A stretch of 64,000 nt of DNA from Dermanyssus gallinae (GCA_003439945.1 QVRM01005470.1:1-64000), one strand, 5' to 3'. Positions 1-12,363 are shown, counted from the stretch's first letter. The notes: generated from the sequence alone by a model not told the origin. Program-made: numbers and translations.

Positions 1-1689
1 GACGTGTGCAATGGTCCTCATATCTGCTGGCATTTCAAGATAAATCCTTTCCCAATATCCTGTGGTATCCCCTTTGTATTCCAAACCTCTTTCGACAGTT
101 ATTGTGTGCTGCTGGCTAGATATATTGAGAATATATACCTTTGTCCATGCGGGTTTCTAAAGCACTCTCAGTGCTTAATAATCCTTAATGCGTCAAGGAC
201 GGTATACGTCCAAATACGCCAGAGAACAGATATTTTGGTTCCAAGGTTTTTCAACTTTTAATCCATGGCGATTTAAAGAATTTTCTCTAACCGAAACAAG
301 AGGTTTATTTTTTTGAAAGCCATCTTAACTGTGCCAACAAAACGCCTTTCTTCTTAGAGTTATTGAGCAGCCTTTGGTGAGGATCAATTGTTCGCTTATC
401 GGTCGCACTTAGTAGACGCATAGGTCAATAGGATGAGGATCGCCAGGTTTGCCTGGTTTTGAGATATAGGCTCGCTTCTAGTCCTTTTTAACTCGCCCGG
501 GAAGCTTGCTTCTCCCTTACTGTATTAGCAGATGTGTGAAGCGTCTGCAAGCACACCGCTAGTGGGTATTGTAATGAAACTTTGTTTTACGGAGTGAATA
601 AAGCACCCAACCACCTACGTAAACGGTCAGAATGAATCAGGCTACTGCAATTCATACGGCTTCTCAAGCGTCCCACCGGACCTTCTTAGGAACACTTAGA
701 CCTTTGTTAATTGAGCAGAGTTTCTCGAAAAGCAGACTGCAAATCCAAAGAAAAATTGAAAAGCCGTTTAAAAGCCTTGGGCGGACTCTCGAGTTTGCTT
801 CCAGTAAAAGTAAATACCTACTGGACACTAACGTAATACAAAAGCCAATTATATGTAAATCTGTAATGATACTAAAGCTATAGGCAGTACAGTAGGCTAG
901 AAGAGAGGAGATACATCAAGAGTATGCAAGGAATGTGCATTGCCCCAAAGATAGAAACACAACGAATCAGAGAGAACGTAATAGCTGCTTGGAGATATGT
1001 CTGGAGTGTCTGGAACGAACATTCGGCAGTACAAAAATAGCCAACATAAGTATTCTGGCTGACACATAGGTCAGGACTCTCTGTCTTGGAGACGACTGTG
1101 CCGACGACAAGTTCATCCCGCGGAACTTGCTGACCCCGTTTCCACAAAGTTCAAAGCCGTGCAAACAAGTTGAGTGGCTCAGGAAACCTTTCTTAAACTC
1201 CGTCAGAGAAGGACAACAAGATGCCGATGACAAGGAACCTTCCAGATTAGCTATAGTCAGCAAAGCGAAAAACGAAAGTTTCATTTATAGCAGGCGGTCG
1301 ACTAAAAACAGATAGGTTACAGACTGACAGCGTCAACAAAACAGATTACAAATAACAGAGAACAACAGACATACTGCACTCTGGCACAGTAACATTTTAC
1401 TAATAAAAAAGTGTCATACATAGCGCTAGACAAGTGTGGAGCTTTGTAAGCCTTTTTACTATTGAGGTGGAGGTCAAAATCTGCTCGCCTTGTTTTGGAG
1501 ACAACAAACACCTTCAGAATTATTGCTGGGATGGTAAAGATATAACGTATATATTACGTCTTTTACCGATTCACTTAAAGATCTAACAACGATTGTCCAA
1601 CTGAATGAGCCAACTAATTAAGGAGAACTGGGCACCCTCTTGAATAACAAAACAACCTGAATCGGGGTAGGACTTCCTTCGTCTCAGCT
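1..1689. other. No recognisable gene
   Basis: I see no coding region with family signatures, no RNA gene and no clear repeat in this stretch. Short open frames exist on both strands but look like chance. It is probably old non-coding or decayed sequence. Confidence 0.5.
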
Positions 1690-2260
1690 GTGACCTCGTC
1701 TCCCCCCTATCAATGTAAATGTGGCCAACCCGTTGACAAATTAGCCCTATCACGGGTTATCGGGTATATGTGTGCCGGACGGCGTACCAGGTATGCCGGT
1801 ATTAACGCTACCTTTGGCCGAGCGCTTTGATTATGCGGATTCCCCTGCATTCTAGAGCCCTAGAGCCTCTCCGTCGATGATGGTAAGCGCCCAGGTGGGA
1901 TGACAATCACCCCTTTCAGTAGGGGTAGGATGCTTGTTTGAGAGACGCCACAGCCACCGACTCATTAGCACCTTTAATGTCGGTGACGAGGCGGTCTTGG
2001 CAGGTAATCTAGCCGAGACGAGAAAACTTGCGAAATACGCCTTAATTGGTTACCCACATGAACTTCAATCGCTAGCGTTCAAGACCCTGGGCGGCCCAGG
2101 CGGCGTCACTCGCAAACTCTTCTACAGGGTCGGTGAGCAGTTGAACCTGCGGGTCCGATCTGCGGCTTTTTGAGACAACGCCTAATTCTCGACGTCCAAC
2201 GCGGGAATGCGGCGTCCGTCCGGGGCACACTGCTGAAGTCGCCTCAGCCCACTCTATGAT
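1690..2260 (+). pseudogene. RLE-type non-LTR retrotransposon relic (ORF2 C-terminus)
   Basis: This is a decayed copy of the C-terminal end of an RLE-class ORF2, the family found intact at 15583-18522. Around 1710-1800 a translated frame gives a KCGQPV-type Cys/His start and an AGRRTR stretch, matching the CTCGEPV...AGRRPRH region just before the endonuclease core of the intact copy. From 2000 to 2150 the frame reads AETRKLAKYA then AFKTLGGPGG, matching AETSKTRKYA and AFKTLGGPRP. The last conserved block, LDVQRGNAASVRGT, sits at 2190-2225 in another frame. Several stops and frameshifts make it non-functional. The 3' end lies near 2260. Homology to the intact element is seen directly; the age and boundaries are inferred. 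Confidence 0.8.
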
Positions 2261-4950
2261 ACACGAGCATTATTTACAGTGCACACGTTCTCGGGAGACA
2301 ATTGTCGCTCTACGTGCATTCTTAATATAATTAATAAAGTTGTATAAATTAAAGATAAACTTAGAGGGCGATCTAATCATTTAGATGGGGACTATCAAAG
2401 CGCGGTTCTTCTTCGAAGAAAGACAAAAGCATTTCGCAAAGTTGTAAAAGTTTACTCAACGGGTACTGCCACCGCAGTAACGAATATATTACGACGAGGG
2501 AAACTATGCAATGCTCCAGAAGACAGACAGCATAAGCATCAAGATGTCGAAGCAGTCAGCACAAAGGCCTATTGGCCAGGGAGGGAATCCAAAATGGATG
2601 CCAGAGCTACCCTGCTAGAGGGTGAGTCAGCGTATTATGTTGCTTCAAATGTTAGCAGATAAGACTGGTCTCGGTACTATTATTACTAGTTAATACCGGC
2701 ACTAGTGCTGCGAAACGATAGAAAGATAGACAACTTACATTTCATGGAGGCGGCCACCATTTTAACTTAGGGTTTTAGAAAAAATTAATATATATTATTT
2801 TTATACAAAACCAGAAGGCTCAGTCGGTAGCTGTCATAGTACCTGCACAAATGCCAAAATTGTATACAAGTAAATTCCCGTGCATTGTCGCTGACTTACG
2901 TTTTCCATAGGATTGCTAACGACCCGTTTGCTCTGGCCAAGTGTGTGTGTGCTACTGCACGAACGCAAAAGTCAAGTTCGGTAAGCATTTTACGGCCGGC
3001 AATGGCTAGCTACCGCACTCTTTCTCGGAAATTCCACAGAAGTCCTGTCCGCTGTGTTCGAGTGTGCAGGAGGTGCGACCCGAGGCGGGAGAAAGAAAAA
3101 GACAAATGTTGGCTATCATCGTCTTCAAGGTGGTCTGTACATTGGCCTTTGAAAGAGGTTTGTCGTTTTGCATGCCTTTGCTTTATTAGAGCGCTAATGG
3201 AAGCAAGATGCGGCGGAGAGCAGTAGTAAAAGGTGGAGACGAATGCTCAGTTGTTGTGACGCTCAACCACTTTCAGCCGATCTCTTCCAGTGTCGAAAAT
3301 AGATGAGTGAGCCGAATGGCCAGTGTGGTTGGCAGTGGCTCACTAACTGATCGAAGAGAGCGTGTAGCGGACTAGAGTACGCTCATTCGCCGTCCGCCCA
3401 GTCATCGCGATGATAATCACCTCGGCGACGACGCCTTATCTATTGTCGACAACGACAATAGATAAGTACGACGAGGGAGGCCGCGGGCTTGCACTGTCTT
3501 TATGGCTACCACGACTCTTACATTTCACTGCTACTACATACATTTGCGGATACGCCTGTTCCTATTGCAGTTACGGTTACTAGTCGTGCTGCTGCTGCTG
3601 TTGCTTCTGCTGTTTCTGCTGCCACTGAATCTAGTGCTGCGGCTCAGTGCTGCAGTGCTACTACTAAGCTCAGGCTGCAGCCGCCATGGCAAAGACAACG
3701 ACGATGGTGCTGGACGACAACGAGCCACTCAATGTAATTCAGAGGCAAAGTTTCCCGCACGACTTCTAGTGCGCTACTATTCCGCTCGAGTCCCCTGTTT
3801 CTGCCCCTTGCCCTATTCCTATTCCGTCTCCTTCTTCTGTGTAGCGATGGTTTTTCTAGAACTACTGGCCGGATATTCCGTGGCCACGACACAACTCTCA
3901 TCCCATCACCTTCTGAAACGTCTTCGTCGTATGCCCTCAGGGGGTACAGGAGACCTGCTACGTTCCGCAACCTAGATTTGGCCGGTCCAGATACCGGGAC
4001 GTCGTCGCTACAGCTAATACTGCTTTTACCACCCCCACTACTACTACAACGACGACGACTACAGTAATACAGTTTCAGGTTCAGCTTCTTGTTCCGTCAC
4101 TATATTTGCTTTCAGTACTGTGGAGACACTCGATACGTTTCGCTCCCGCCTCTCGTATCTTTTGTTGTAGCATTCCAGTAAAGCGCTCAAATTGGGCAAT
4201 GCGTTATTCGCTTACTGAACAGGTCGCTCATTGTGGGCCGCGTCGTTTACGGCTAGATATTATTCGAAACATTCGTTTACATCCTTTCCTTTTGATATTT
4301 GGTTTTATTTTTGCATTTTTCGAAGCGATTTGAATATGCACGTTGTAAAAATACTTATTGCGATTACATATTGTGTAAAGTGCTTATCCATTCATCAGCA
4401 TCCTTTATTAAATATTATTTTTTTTCGTATTATTATTTATTACATTTTTCGGTATTTCCCTACAATTGTGGGACCCAAACCCGCCTAGGCTCACCCACTC
4501 CTCAATCCATAGAGCCGATGATAGCGGCGGCGTTTCTTCTACACACTGCAAGTGAGAGTTGCTGATGCAGACACTCGCCCTTGCGGTGGTCACCTGTGTT
4601 AGCACTTATCTTGATACCTAGGTTTTTGAGGAAGATACTTGTGCTCTTGCTGATTGGGCCCATTGTTTCCATGGCGACGCGTGCGAAGTGGTCTCTTCTC
4701 TTCAAGTCAGAGTATTTGCGTTTTTTTTTGCCATTTCAACATGTTCAGCAACCCACACTGACCTGGTGGCGCTGTGCATCAAGTACGACGGAGCCACTGT
4801 ACATGATATCGTGGCATCCCATACCAGACATTATTATTATTATTATTATTTACCCAGCACGTAAGCATTGCAAAATGCGGTTCCGTTGAATGAGCCACGT
4901 TCGAGCTTAAACTTGAGAAAACTTGTACTGCGTGCGCAAGCAAAGCGCAG
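2261..4950. other. Intergenic stretch with low-complexity patches
   Basis: No gene is supported. The stretch holds a perfect 14-bp-arm hairpin at 3435-3466, a CTG/TTG-rich patch near 3580-3660 that yields poly-Leu or poly-Ala open frames by composition alone, and a short ATT microsatellite near 4830-4850. The long open frame at 3502-3975 is explained by the CTG-rich composition and has no family motif. Confidence 0.5.
3435..3466. repeat. Perfect hairpin, 14-bp arms
   Basis: Arms CTTATCTATTGTCG (3435-3448) and its exact reverse complement (3453-3466) flank the 4-base loop ACAA. It is short and of unknown role. Confidence 0.7.
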
Positions 4951-6356
4951 TACACAGAGTATATTCGAAAGAATTCAGAAGCGATATAACAAATTGTAGA
5001 GCTCGTTACAGCAAACATTTTTCTAATGGAACATGGCCTCAGAGAAGTCTTGTTTTGGCGTTAGAGTGAAGTTACTAAAATTTGTGACACTGGTGTTTTT
5101 GCCCGACATAGGAGCGCAAAATATGCAATTGCAAGACAACCAGCCCTCCCATAGAACAACTAAGCTAACTTAAAAATCCTGCTTCCTCCGAAGAACATAT
5201 AACGCCAGCCAAGAGATGCGACACGGTCGTTTAAAAGAGAACTCGCAAAGATGAAGTTATTTTATTAGCTTTCACACGAAATGCCTCAAAATTATTACTT
5301 TACGACCTATCACAGCGCTCAAAACAAGCACATTCAGGCAAACGTATTTCATGGCGATCATGTTGGTACCAAATACACAGCAATGCGAACCGTGGTTGCG
5401 GAGAGTACTTAAGATTTTCCAGACGGCATGTCGAGATTGAGTGCATACATATATGACGTTGTCCCAGAAAGATTTGATAATCGATATTAAAAATTGTAGA
5501 TCTTGGTAAAACAAATATTTTTTCCAATGGAACATGGCCTTTGAGAAGCCTTGCTTCGGAGCTAGAGTGAAATTACTACAATTTGTGACACTGGTGTTTT
5601 TGCCCAATATAGGAGCACAAAATGTGCAATTGCGAGACAACCAGTCCTCCTATACAAAAACTATCGTGCACACCGTCGTGTTCGTGAGAAAATTCTGCTT
5701 CCTCCGAAGACTATATAAGGCCGGCCAGAAAATGCGACACGGTCCTTTAGAAAATAATTTTTTGCGCTTTTTATGACAATTATTTTGGTACCAAATACAT
5801 GGCAATGTGAGCCGTGATTGCGGAGCAATCGGGATTGAGTGCATGCATAAATGACCTACTCCATCAGATAAATCACTCTAAGTCATTTATGCATGCACTC
5901 AATCTCGAGATAACCTCCAAAAAATCATAATTATTCCGTAACCACGACTCGCATTGCCATTTATTTGGTACCAAAATAATCTCCATAAAATGTGCGTTTG
6001 GTCGTAAGGTGATGCTTTTTAGATATTTCGTGTGGGATCTAATAAAATAACTTAATTTTTACGAATTTTATTCTAAACGACCATGTCGCATCTTCTGGTC
6101 AGCGCTATATGTTCTTCGGATGAAGCAGAATTTTCTCACGAACACGACGGTGTGCTTAATTTCTATATAGGAGAGCCAATTCTTTGTTTGCGCTCCTATG
6201 TCGGGCAAATTTACCAGTGTAACAATTTGTAGTAATTTCACTCCAACTCCGAAACAAGACTTCTCAGAGATCATGTTCAGCTAGAAAAAAATATTTGCGT
6301 TAACAAGCTCTACAATTCCTTACATCGGTTCCGATATCTTTTGGATACACCTTGTA
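4951..6356. mobile_element. Foldback-type DNA element, three-module copy
   Basis: This non-coding element is built from about 480-bp modules. Module 1 (about 4951-5440) and module 2 (about 5445-5875) run forward; module 3 (about 5882-6356) is the reverse complement. Shared blocks include TGGAACATGGCCT, GTGACACTGGTGTTTTTGCC and ATGCGACACGG at 5030-5230 and 5530-5745, and in reverse at 6075-6275. Module 2 and module 3 form a large palindrome whose innermost 22-bp arms (5834-5855 and 5882-5903) are perfect. The outer ends, TACACAGAGTAT and the reverse complement of ATACACCTTGTA, are imperfect inverted repeats. A related copy lies at 47972-49110. No transposase is encoded, so mobilisation would have to be in trans. 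The termini and class are inferred. Confidence 0.8.
5834..5903. repeat. Central palindrome of foldback element
   Basis: Perfect 22-bp inverted arms (5834-5855 and 5882-5903) surround a 26-base loop at the axis of the foldback element. The inverted homology continues outward on both sides with mismatches. Confidence 0.85.
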
Positions 6357-7192
6357 TAAATTTTAGCGTTTTCGAAGTACTATTTTAAAAACTACAAAAT
6401 CTACCGTTTCTATCCACGTACTTGGAATACTTTAAAATAACGTAGCGTTATTTCGTTTTGAACATACAACTTGCTGAACATATCCGAAGAGCATTGTAGA
6501 CGGTCGTTTGACGTCGTTAAGTTGGCACCTTTGCGCTTCCACTTTGTAGTAGTTTTAGCTTATTACCCTAAAAGGAATTAGCCTGTCTCAACTTTTGTGG
6601 CTGCTCTTGCAAATGCTGACCCCAAATATTTTGGAAAATACTTTGTACGCATTCAATAGGCTGAGCTCCAAGCCACTTCAAAAATCATGCGTGGCCTTGA
6701 ATACTTGTAAACCTGCTTTGTGCTTGCTTCTGACAATGCACAAAACAGCCCTTTATTTACCTGTTTGCATACGTTGTACGCTTGACTTCTGTGAAAAAAA
6801 ACTAGCATTATGAGGATGCGGCACGAGTTTTTGCATACATTAAGTTGTTTCAAAAAATTGGTAAATTTTGGAAATTATGAAAAAAAAAAAAATATATATA
6901 TATATACATATATATATATTAGGTCCAAAACCATTCTTTAATGGAGCCTCGTTGATAATGTAGCCATTTGCAATGTTATTAGATATTTACTCAAAGAATC
7001 TACATTGTTGATAGCCGTAGAGCACGAGGATCATCCACACCGTCATTTGCCTTATCGTCGTATACGAAATTAAAAATGCAGATATTCAGGATTCCTTAAC
7101 AGTTCTTAAAAATAACCGCATCGGTCAAGAAGTTGTTCCGAAGCGTCTAAAGAAAAATTCGTTAGAACAAGATGGTATGAGGTAGGGGACAC
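6357..7192. other. AT-rich intergenic DNA with (TA)n
   Basis: No gene is seen. An A-run followed by a short interrupted TA array lies at about 6880-6920. The remainder is AT-rich without recognised features. Confidence 0.5.
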
Positions 7193-7500
7193 ATGCAGAC
7201 ATTACCTGCAGATGGTGCGGGGCCAAATTTTGCGCAGCTAGAAAGGTGCTTTACAATATATTTGAAGCGCGTTCTTTGTTTGCTACGGACGGCAAGGATC
7301 CGTTTCGTGTACATGCTAGCGGGTTGCGGATTGACAGTGGAAACAATCAGAGTAATCAGAGTCAGACTCAGGTCACTTATTACAGAACTACTTCAGCAAT
7401 TTTTGTTGGAGTGGCAGGAAAATGTAACCGAGGCCTCAGCAGAGGTAACGCACCTAGATATGAACCTTGCCAGGGAGCTTTGGGATGGTCTTTGATATCA
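7193..7500 (+). pseudogene. CR1/L2-like ORF2 relic (post-RT region)
   Basis: The open frame from 7193 contains NFAQLERCFTIYLKRVLCL and RIRFVYMLAGC. These match the intact CR1-like ORF2 at 59150-61969, which has NFGLLERCFTMYMKRVLCL and RSRFVYLMSGC just downstream of its reverse transcriptase. The shared segment corresponds to the thumb and post-RT region. It is 5'-truncated: there is no endonuclease or YADD box upstream. Similarity fades after about 7500, so the tail is either lost or replaced. It is probably a dead 5'-truncated insertion of the same or a sister family. Confidence 0.82.
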
Positions 7501-8802
7501 TTACTTGGTATGTTCGTTCTAAGGATTTCACCAAGTTGGCGATCAATGTCGTTGCCGGCTTTGCGCGCATATGTGCACTAAATATCACGCAGCGCGCTGC
7601 CATACGCGTCGGTGGTCTTAGCACGGGTTCGCCCGGTGGGACGGTCGCTGAAGTGTTAAAATTGTATATAATGACGACTAAACTGCAATTATGTACCACC
7701 TTAATAGGGTGCAGAGTTATTGCGCAATAAACAATATGTATTATTATTCTTGTGTCAGATGTGATATATAGATAGGTTAGAAGCTTGCTTTGTCGGCATG
7801 TTTTTTTTTTATACTTAATGAGGGTGGATGGTAATGCACCATCATTTTTTATTGAGACATCTGTGCTCCCCGTTTTTTTTTCCGAGCATGGTCGATTTTT
7901 AATCCACTCTGACATTAACTGTTAAATTGGGAACCATGAAAACCAATTTAGGCAATACAGCAGTACTTCGCCAGAATATTGCGAGATAAGTGCCTGTCAG
8001 TTGTGTTTACTTAATTCTTATCGGTACCGCGCACTTTATTGAATGTTACGAGGCTAGCATAATTGTACCACTAGCCTAGCGTTCGGCAGTTTGCGTCTTC
8101 TGTCTGTACGTGTGCGTGTGTGTGTGTGCTCCTCTGCTATAACAATCTGATATTTTGGTAACTAGTATTTAACTCATACGTTTTTCAAGCGTAGTAAGTC
8201 TTTTCATGAGCTCATTTCTAAAGCAGTGAGTCATAACCAGCGTATCTGCTACGCGTGTTCAAAAGCCAGCTTGACAAATATTTACTAACCGCGGTCTGTA
8301 CGTTGATTCAAGGGCCCCACGGAAAGAGTGATTTCGTAAACTATGTATGTATAACTTAAGTAATGCAGGCGCTGGAGTTTTTTTTTTGCTTCAAAAGGTA
8401 TATAGATACTACCGTTGTGCGCCTACTCTGGAATGCCCTGGGGCGGTATTATTGCTTTGATACACGGGCATAGTAGAATTGTATACAGTCGGTCGGAGTG
8501 AAGGCGAGTTTGGGGCCGGCTGGGGACGCTCTCAAATCTGCCAGCCACGCTGACAGTTTCAATGCTGTGGTCGCTCTCTGAAAGGGGGTCGCAATTATTT
8601 GTGTATAGCGCTAAAACCTATTAGAGTACGAACAATAATAACGCAAAAAAATTGCGTTGTTTGCAACTTGCTATATTCGTGAATTCGCTGACTACGGTGG
8701 TGAACAATTGAAAAGCGTTACAATTTTCGCGTTAAATGCCGACGACGTCTTCCGGTAGTCGAATCCGAGAGCCATTGTTATATGTGTAACGGCGGTAATA
8801 TG
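7501..8802. other. No recognisable gene
   Basis: Short open frames only. A GT-rich patch lies near 8108-8130. I see no family motif. Confidence 0.5.
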
Positions 8803-8989
8803 TTGTTCTGTCGAACCCGGTGACGTGGTGTATTCGTCTGCGCCTCGCGACCGGAAGAGACACATAGGAGTGCGCGTTCGAGCCTCACCGTTGCACATGT
8901 GTATTTATGGGGGTTCGTCCATGAAGCAATGCAAAACAGACAGTCCCGTGGACATTAAATCTTGGCTGAGGGCCAGCCCGAAAAGTTAA
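8803..8989 (+). mobile_element. tRNA-derived SINE, copy 1
   Basis: This is one of three related copies (others at 12183-12363 and 32720-32895). The head carries a degenerate RNA polymerase III A-box-like TGACGTGGTG and a B-box-like CGTTCGAGCC. The body shares ACACATAGG, TGTATTTATGGGGGTTCGTC, ATGAAGCAATGC and the terminal GGCTGAGGGCCAGCCC hairpin with the other copies. A possible target-site duplication GTAATAT flanks it (8795-8801 and 8990-8996). The boundaries are the least certain of the three copies. Confidence 0.8.
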
Positions 8990-9001
8990 GTAATATTTGG
9001 T

Positions 9002-9020
9002 TATATATATATATATATAT
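9002..9020. repeat. (TA)n microsatellite
   Basis: A short perfect TA array starts about a dozen bases after the SINE end. Confidence 0.9.
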
Positions 9021-9689
9021 AGCGCCCCTATTAACGTTTGTATACTGGCGTGGCAGATCATAATGATATTTTTTCTCTAAGGAACGTTCAGCTCTCTTCA
9101 CTCAGTCGATGCGGTTGCATAAATGTAACGTATACCTATTATATATCAATGTTTTGGTCGTCCGCTGTGAATCGAGCTGTAGCGTTTATCTTGCCCTTAA
9201 TCTTAATGTTGCTATTTAGCCATTAGGAATTGTGTAATACTTTGATCGACATAGAAGATATAGAAGAATGCCAGTGCAATAGAGCTTCGATTTGTAATTA
9301 ATTCATGGACTAAGGGAGAGAGAGAGAGAGATAAGGGAAGAGAGAAAGGAAAAGACAATATAGGAATACCGATGAAACAATATATGGCGAGGTTGTGCCG
9401 TCACAACTTAAATAATACGGCCTGATAAGATAAAACCAAATAATTTGCTGGAATTACAAAGGAAACAATGCTCTCGGTTTGGGGCTCCCCCGGGGGAGGA
9501 GGTGAATCAGGAAATGAATATTCTCACAGACTTAAAATTAAAACGTAGGCTTTAAATAAAAAATTTGCATTGAAGCATACGCAGAGAGAACTGGCTAGGT
9601 CTAGTGGTGGACTTCAGTTTTTGTAAAACCGGAGCTGGGGGACGTGAAGGTTAAATTGCACAGAAATAAAACCTAATGACTTATTTGCC
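9021..9689. other. No recognisable gene
   Basis: The stretch contains a short GA-rich run near 9317-9350. No coding signature is seen. Confidence 0.5.
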
Positions 9690-10353
9690 TAATAACCACG
9701 GTTGCAAAGGTCGTGGAGTTGATACTCGCAAACGTAACGCCCCAATCAAGAAAAGCTTCGATCTCAGAGGTCCAGTACGGGTTTCGTAACGGAAAATCAA
9801 CGCCCCAAGTCATTATCAAGATACTTGCCGAAATCTAGGAGGTGAGACAGACAAGCCAAAAGGCCCATAATATCTGCCGTCTGATCTTGCTAGGCGTAAA
9901 ACTAGCGTTTAACAGCGCAAACTGGAAGAGGATGACTCTTATTGGAAGAAAGCCAATAAGCATGACCCCCCAGTTTTTCTGCCGGGAACTGAATATCCCT
10001 GAGGACGGCCACATAATCCAGATAAACACGTAGGCACATTACCTGGGTGTACTGTTTGGCTGAAACTTAAGCCCACATTGATTATGTAACGGCTAGAATG
10101 CGTCAAGTTGTAAAAGCTGACCAGGCTGGTGCCAAAATTAAAAGGAGCCCTTAAAGAAAAAGTGCCACCTTCTGGCATCAGTCGCTGGCTCGGCTCTCCT
10201 CTACGGGTCATCACCGCGGGACCAGTTGCACTGAAAACTAAGAAGTATACGAAGAAGCTAAGCAAGGCGCAAATGGTGCTGGCCATAAAGATCATCAGAG
10301 CATACAGGTCGGTGTCCACAGACGCTTCGCTGCTAAGTGCCTGTAGACAAAGC
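9690..10353 (+). pseudogene. R1-clade-like reverse transcriptase relic
   Basis: The decayed frames read VQYGFRNGKSTPQVIIKIL (about 9765-9830), the QYGFR-GrST motif of R1-clade reverse transcriptases. The region at 10267-10353 reads KIIRAYRSVSTDASLL, the conserved post-RT segment of the same clade, where intact proteins usually have a RAYRTVS-like motif. Between them lies LLGVKLAFNSANW, a remnant of the LDVKNAFNS-W block. Stops and frameshifts are frequent, and the catalytic YADD region appears deleted. No endonuclease or ORF1 is recognisable upstream. The clade assignment rests on remembered motifs. Confidence 0.75.
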
Positions 10354-11225
10354 TAATAATTCCAGATTTAATGAAATGGTACCGATGCGAGTACTTGGAA
10401 ACTACACACTACCTCCTTCACCAATAATGGCAGCTTCCAGGCATGAAGTGTAAAGATCGGGAGAACTGAGATAGACATGTGTGTTTTGTACAACGCTGGC
10501 GAGACCAATGATGTGAATGACACGATTCTTCTATGCCGGGCTCTTGATGGCGCGAGACGGACGGCCCAATACGACGGGAGATCTACTTTCAGGAATACTC
10601 AACTTGAAAAAAAGCTTAGACGCGCACTCTGATTCTGTGAAGGTCGTTATGAAAGCGAAGACAAAGATAAACGAAGAGAGGCGAAAACGCATGAAACGTC
10701 GCCAGCAGACTGGAGACCAAAGGTTCCCTACACCCACTGAAGTAATGCCACAAATAGCTCGGTGCTTAGTCAAGTTTTAGGGTGCAATTGATCGGCTAAT
10801 TGGCCACCCGGCGCATTGCAGACACGCATTGGGCGAGCAAAGTCCAACTGTGTTTGATCGTAAAGGATGGTATTAGTTATAAGACAGTATACTATCTATT
10901 GACTGCTAGTATAAATGGTGTACGCTTGCAGAGGTAGTTATTATATTATTGTTAATATTTATATACAGAGTACCAATAGTCGTGGCCGTCGCAAACGCAG
11001 CCGGGGTTGACTGTAGCAAGCAGGCGGTCATGGAGATCAGTGTTTTACGTGCGGGGACCCCAGCGCTTGGCGCCTGCGTAGACGACCGCGTGTAGGGTGC
11101 GTTGCATAACTGGCACTGTATCGTTGAGGCGAAAGAGTCACCCGCCCTAGCGGCGGCGAAAACAATTACAACAGCAGCGACGACGACAACGGCTAGTATG
11201 CGGTCTGGCTAGAGCTGGTCTAAGG
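10354..11225. other. No recognisable gene
   Basis: An 87-codon frame at 10517-10780, rich in Lys and Arg, may be part of the preceding retroelement relic, but I cannot match it to a family. Otherwise nothing is seen. Confidence 0.4.
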
Positions 11226-11302
11226 ATCGCACCCAAAGCCAGTATGTTCATATTTCAGTAGGCCAGCCAAGAGATGAGAAGCAGTAATTTGTCATTGAAA
11301 AT
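11226..11302 (-). repeat. Dispersed repeat, copy A (inverted relative to copy B)
   Basis: About 75 bp here is the reverse complement of 13101-13178 at roughly 90% identity by eye, including GCCAGTATGTTCATATTTC and GGCCAGCCAAG. Weaker similarity may extend a few tens of bases on the outer side. Either two oppositely oriented copies of a short dispersed repeat or the ends of a 1.95-kb DNA element could explain the pair. Confidence 0.75.
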
Positions 11303-11604
11303 TGTGTCAAGCGGCCAAAGCTGTGCGATATATTTGCTAGCATTTTATTCATATATTAGCACAGCCTAGATCTAAACAAAGACGGGTCGAACCCTGTCTG
11401 ACTCCACCCGACCCAACAAAACCCCGTCGGCTTTGAGCCGGAGTCCTCATAACACAAAATAACGCAGTTCCTCATAACACAATCTTCATAACGTGATCAA
11501 TTGCGGCAAACCGAAAACAGGCGGCCCGTGAATTGCCTCGCCACTGAACACATTTCTGTTCAATCTCGTCGAGCCCCTTAGCCAGTAGCTACGAAAAACC
11601 ATCA

Positions 11605-11635
<31 letters not shown>

Positions 11636-12182
11636 CTACGTACACCTCAGTACAGTCAGATGCAGAAGTCACCAGACGGAACGGGAGCGGCTCTGGTCGC
11701 TCTAAATCGAGTAGGTATACTCAGTTGAGAGCGACTGTTTTCACTATAGAGAGGGTCGCAGCACGGGACTCCCCTCTCCTGTGCTCGAGCTAATGGTACA
11801 CAATTCCGAACCAGGAGAAAGTGTGAAAGGTGGTTTTTAGTGTTTAACACGCGCGGATTGGATTAAGGGTTATACTGTCCAGCGACGTTTAGTCATACAC
11901 TACCCTCCACTGACATCGGAGGGTGTGCGTAAAAGCCAGACCTACGTGGGACGTGACGTTTATTTAAAGACATTGGCACATGCCATTTTTGAACGCAACG
12001 ACGGTTACTTTTCAGAAAACGAGTTCGCAGCAGCACTGTGTTTTGGGGAAGTAAATCAGTATGCACGAAAATAGTCATAGACCGCTGAAAGAAGGAAACT
12101 AGTTTTATCCACAGAGCCATGGTCACCTCTGAAGTAAATAGTGCAATAATAGAATAAATGAATAACCATAATCCCTTATGTA
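11303..12182. other. No recognisable gene; short (TA)n at 11608-11635
   Basis: A TA array occupies about 11608-11635. No coding signature is seen in the remainder. Confidence 0.5.
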
Positions 12183-12363
12183 GTCTAGCTTGGTGGCGTG
12201 GTGGCATGCGCCTGCCCCTCGCGACCGGAAAAGACACATAGGTGCGCGGGTTCGAGCCCCACCCCATTGCACATTTGTATTTATGGGGGTCCGTCTATGA
12301 AGCAATGCAAAAAGCAGTACCATGGACGTTAAATATTGGCTGAGAGTCAGCCCCGAATAGATG
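12183..12363 (+). mobile_element. tRNA-derived SINE, copy 2, with perfect target-site duplication
   Basis: This is the best-delimited SINE copy. A perfect 12-bp direct repeat ATCCCTTATGTA flanks it (12171-12182 and 12364-12375). The 5' part carries an A-box-like TGGCGTGGTGGCATGCG and a B-box-like GGTTCGAGCCC, the internal polymerase III promoter expected of tRNA-derived SINEs. A non-tRNA body with TGTATTTATGGGGGTCCGTC and ATGAAGCAATGC follows, ending in the hairpin GGCTGAGAGTCAGCC. There is no coding capacity, so it depends on a partner LINE. It is about 181 bp long and lacks a long poly-A tail. Confidence 0.92.

Noticed and set aside
3502..3975. 157-codon Leu-rich frame resembling membrane segments
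   Set aside because: It follows a CTG-rich low-complexity patch. The overlapping frames on both strands are equally long and no domain appears.
4951..6356. CRISPR-like repeated blocks
   Set aside because: Repeats are hundreds of bases long, inverted, and in a eukaryotic context. They form a foldback element.
8820..8900. Possible functional tRNA gene
   Set aside because: The A and B boxes belong to a SINE with a non-tRNA body and related copies elsewhere. No cloverleaf with a sound acceptor stem forms.
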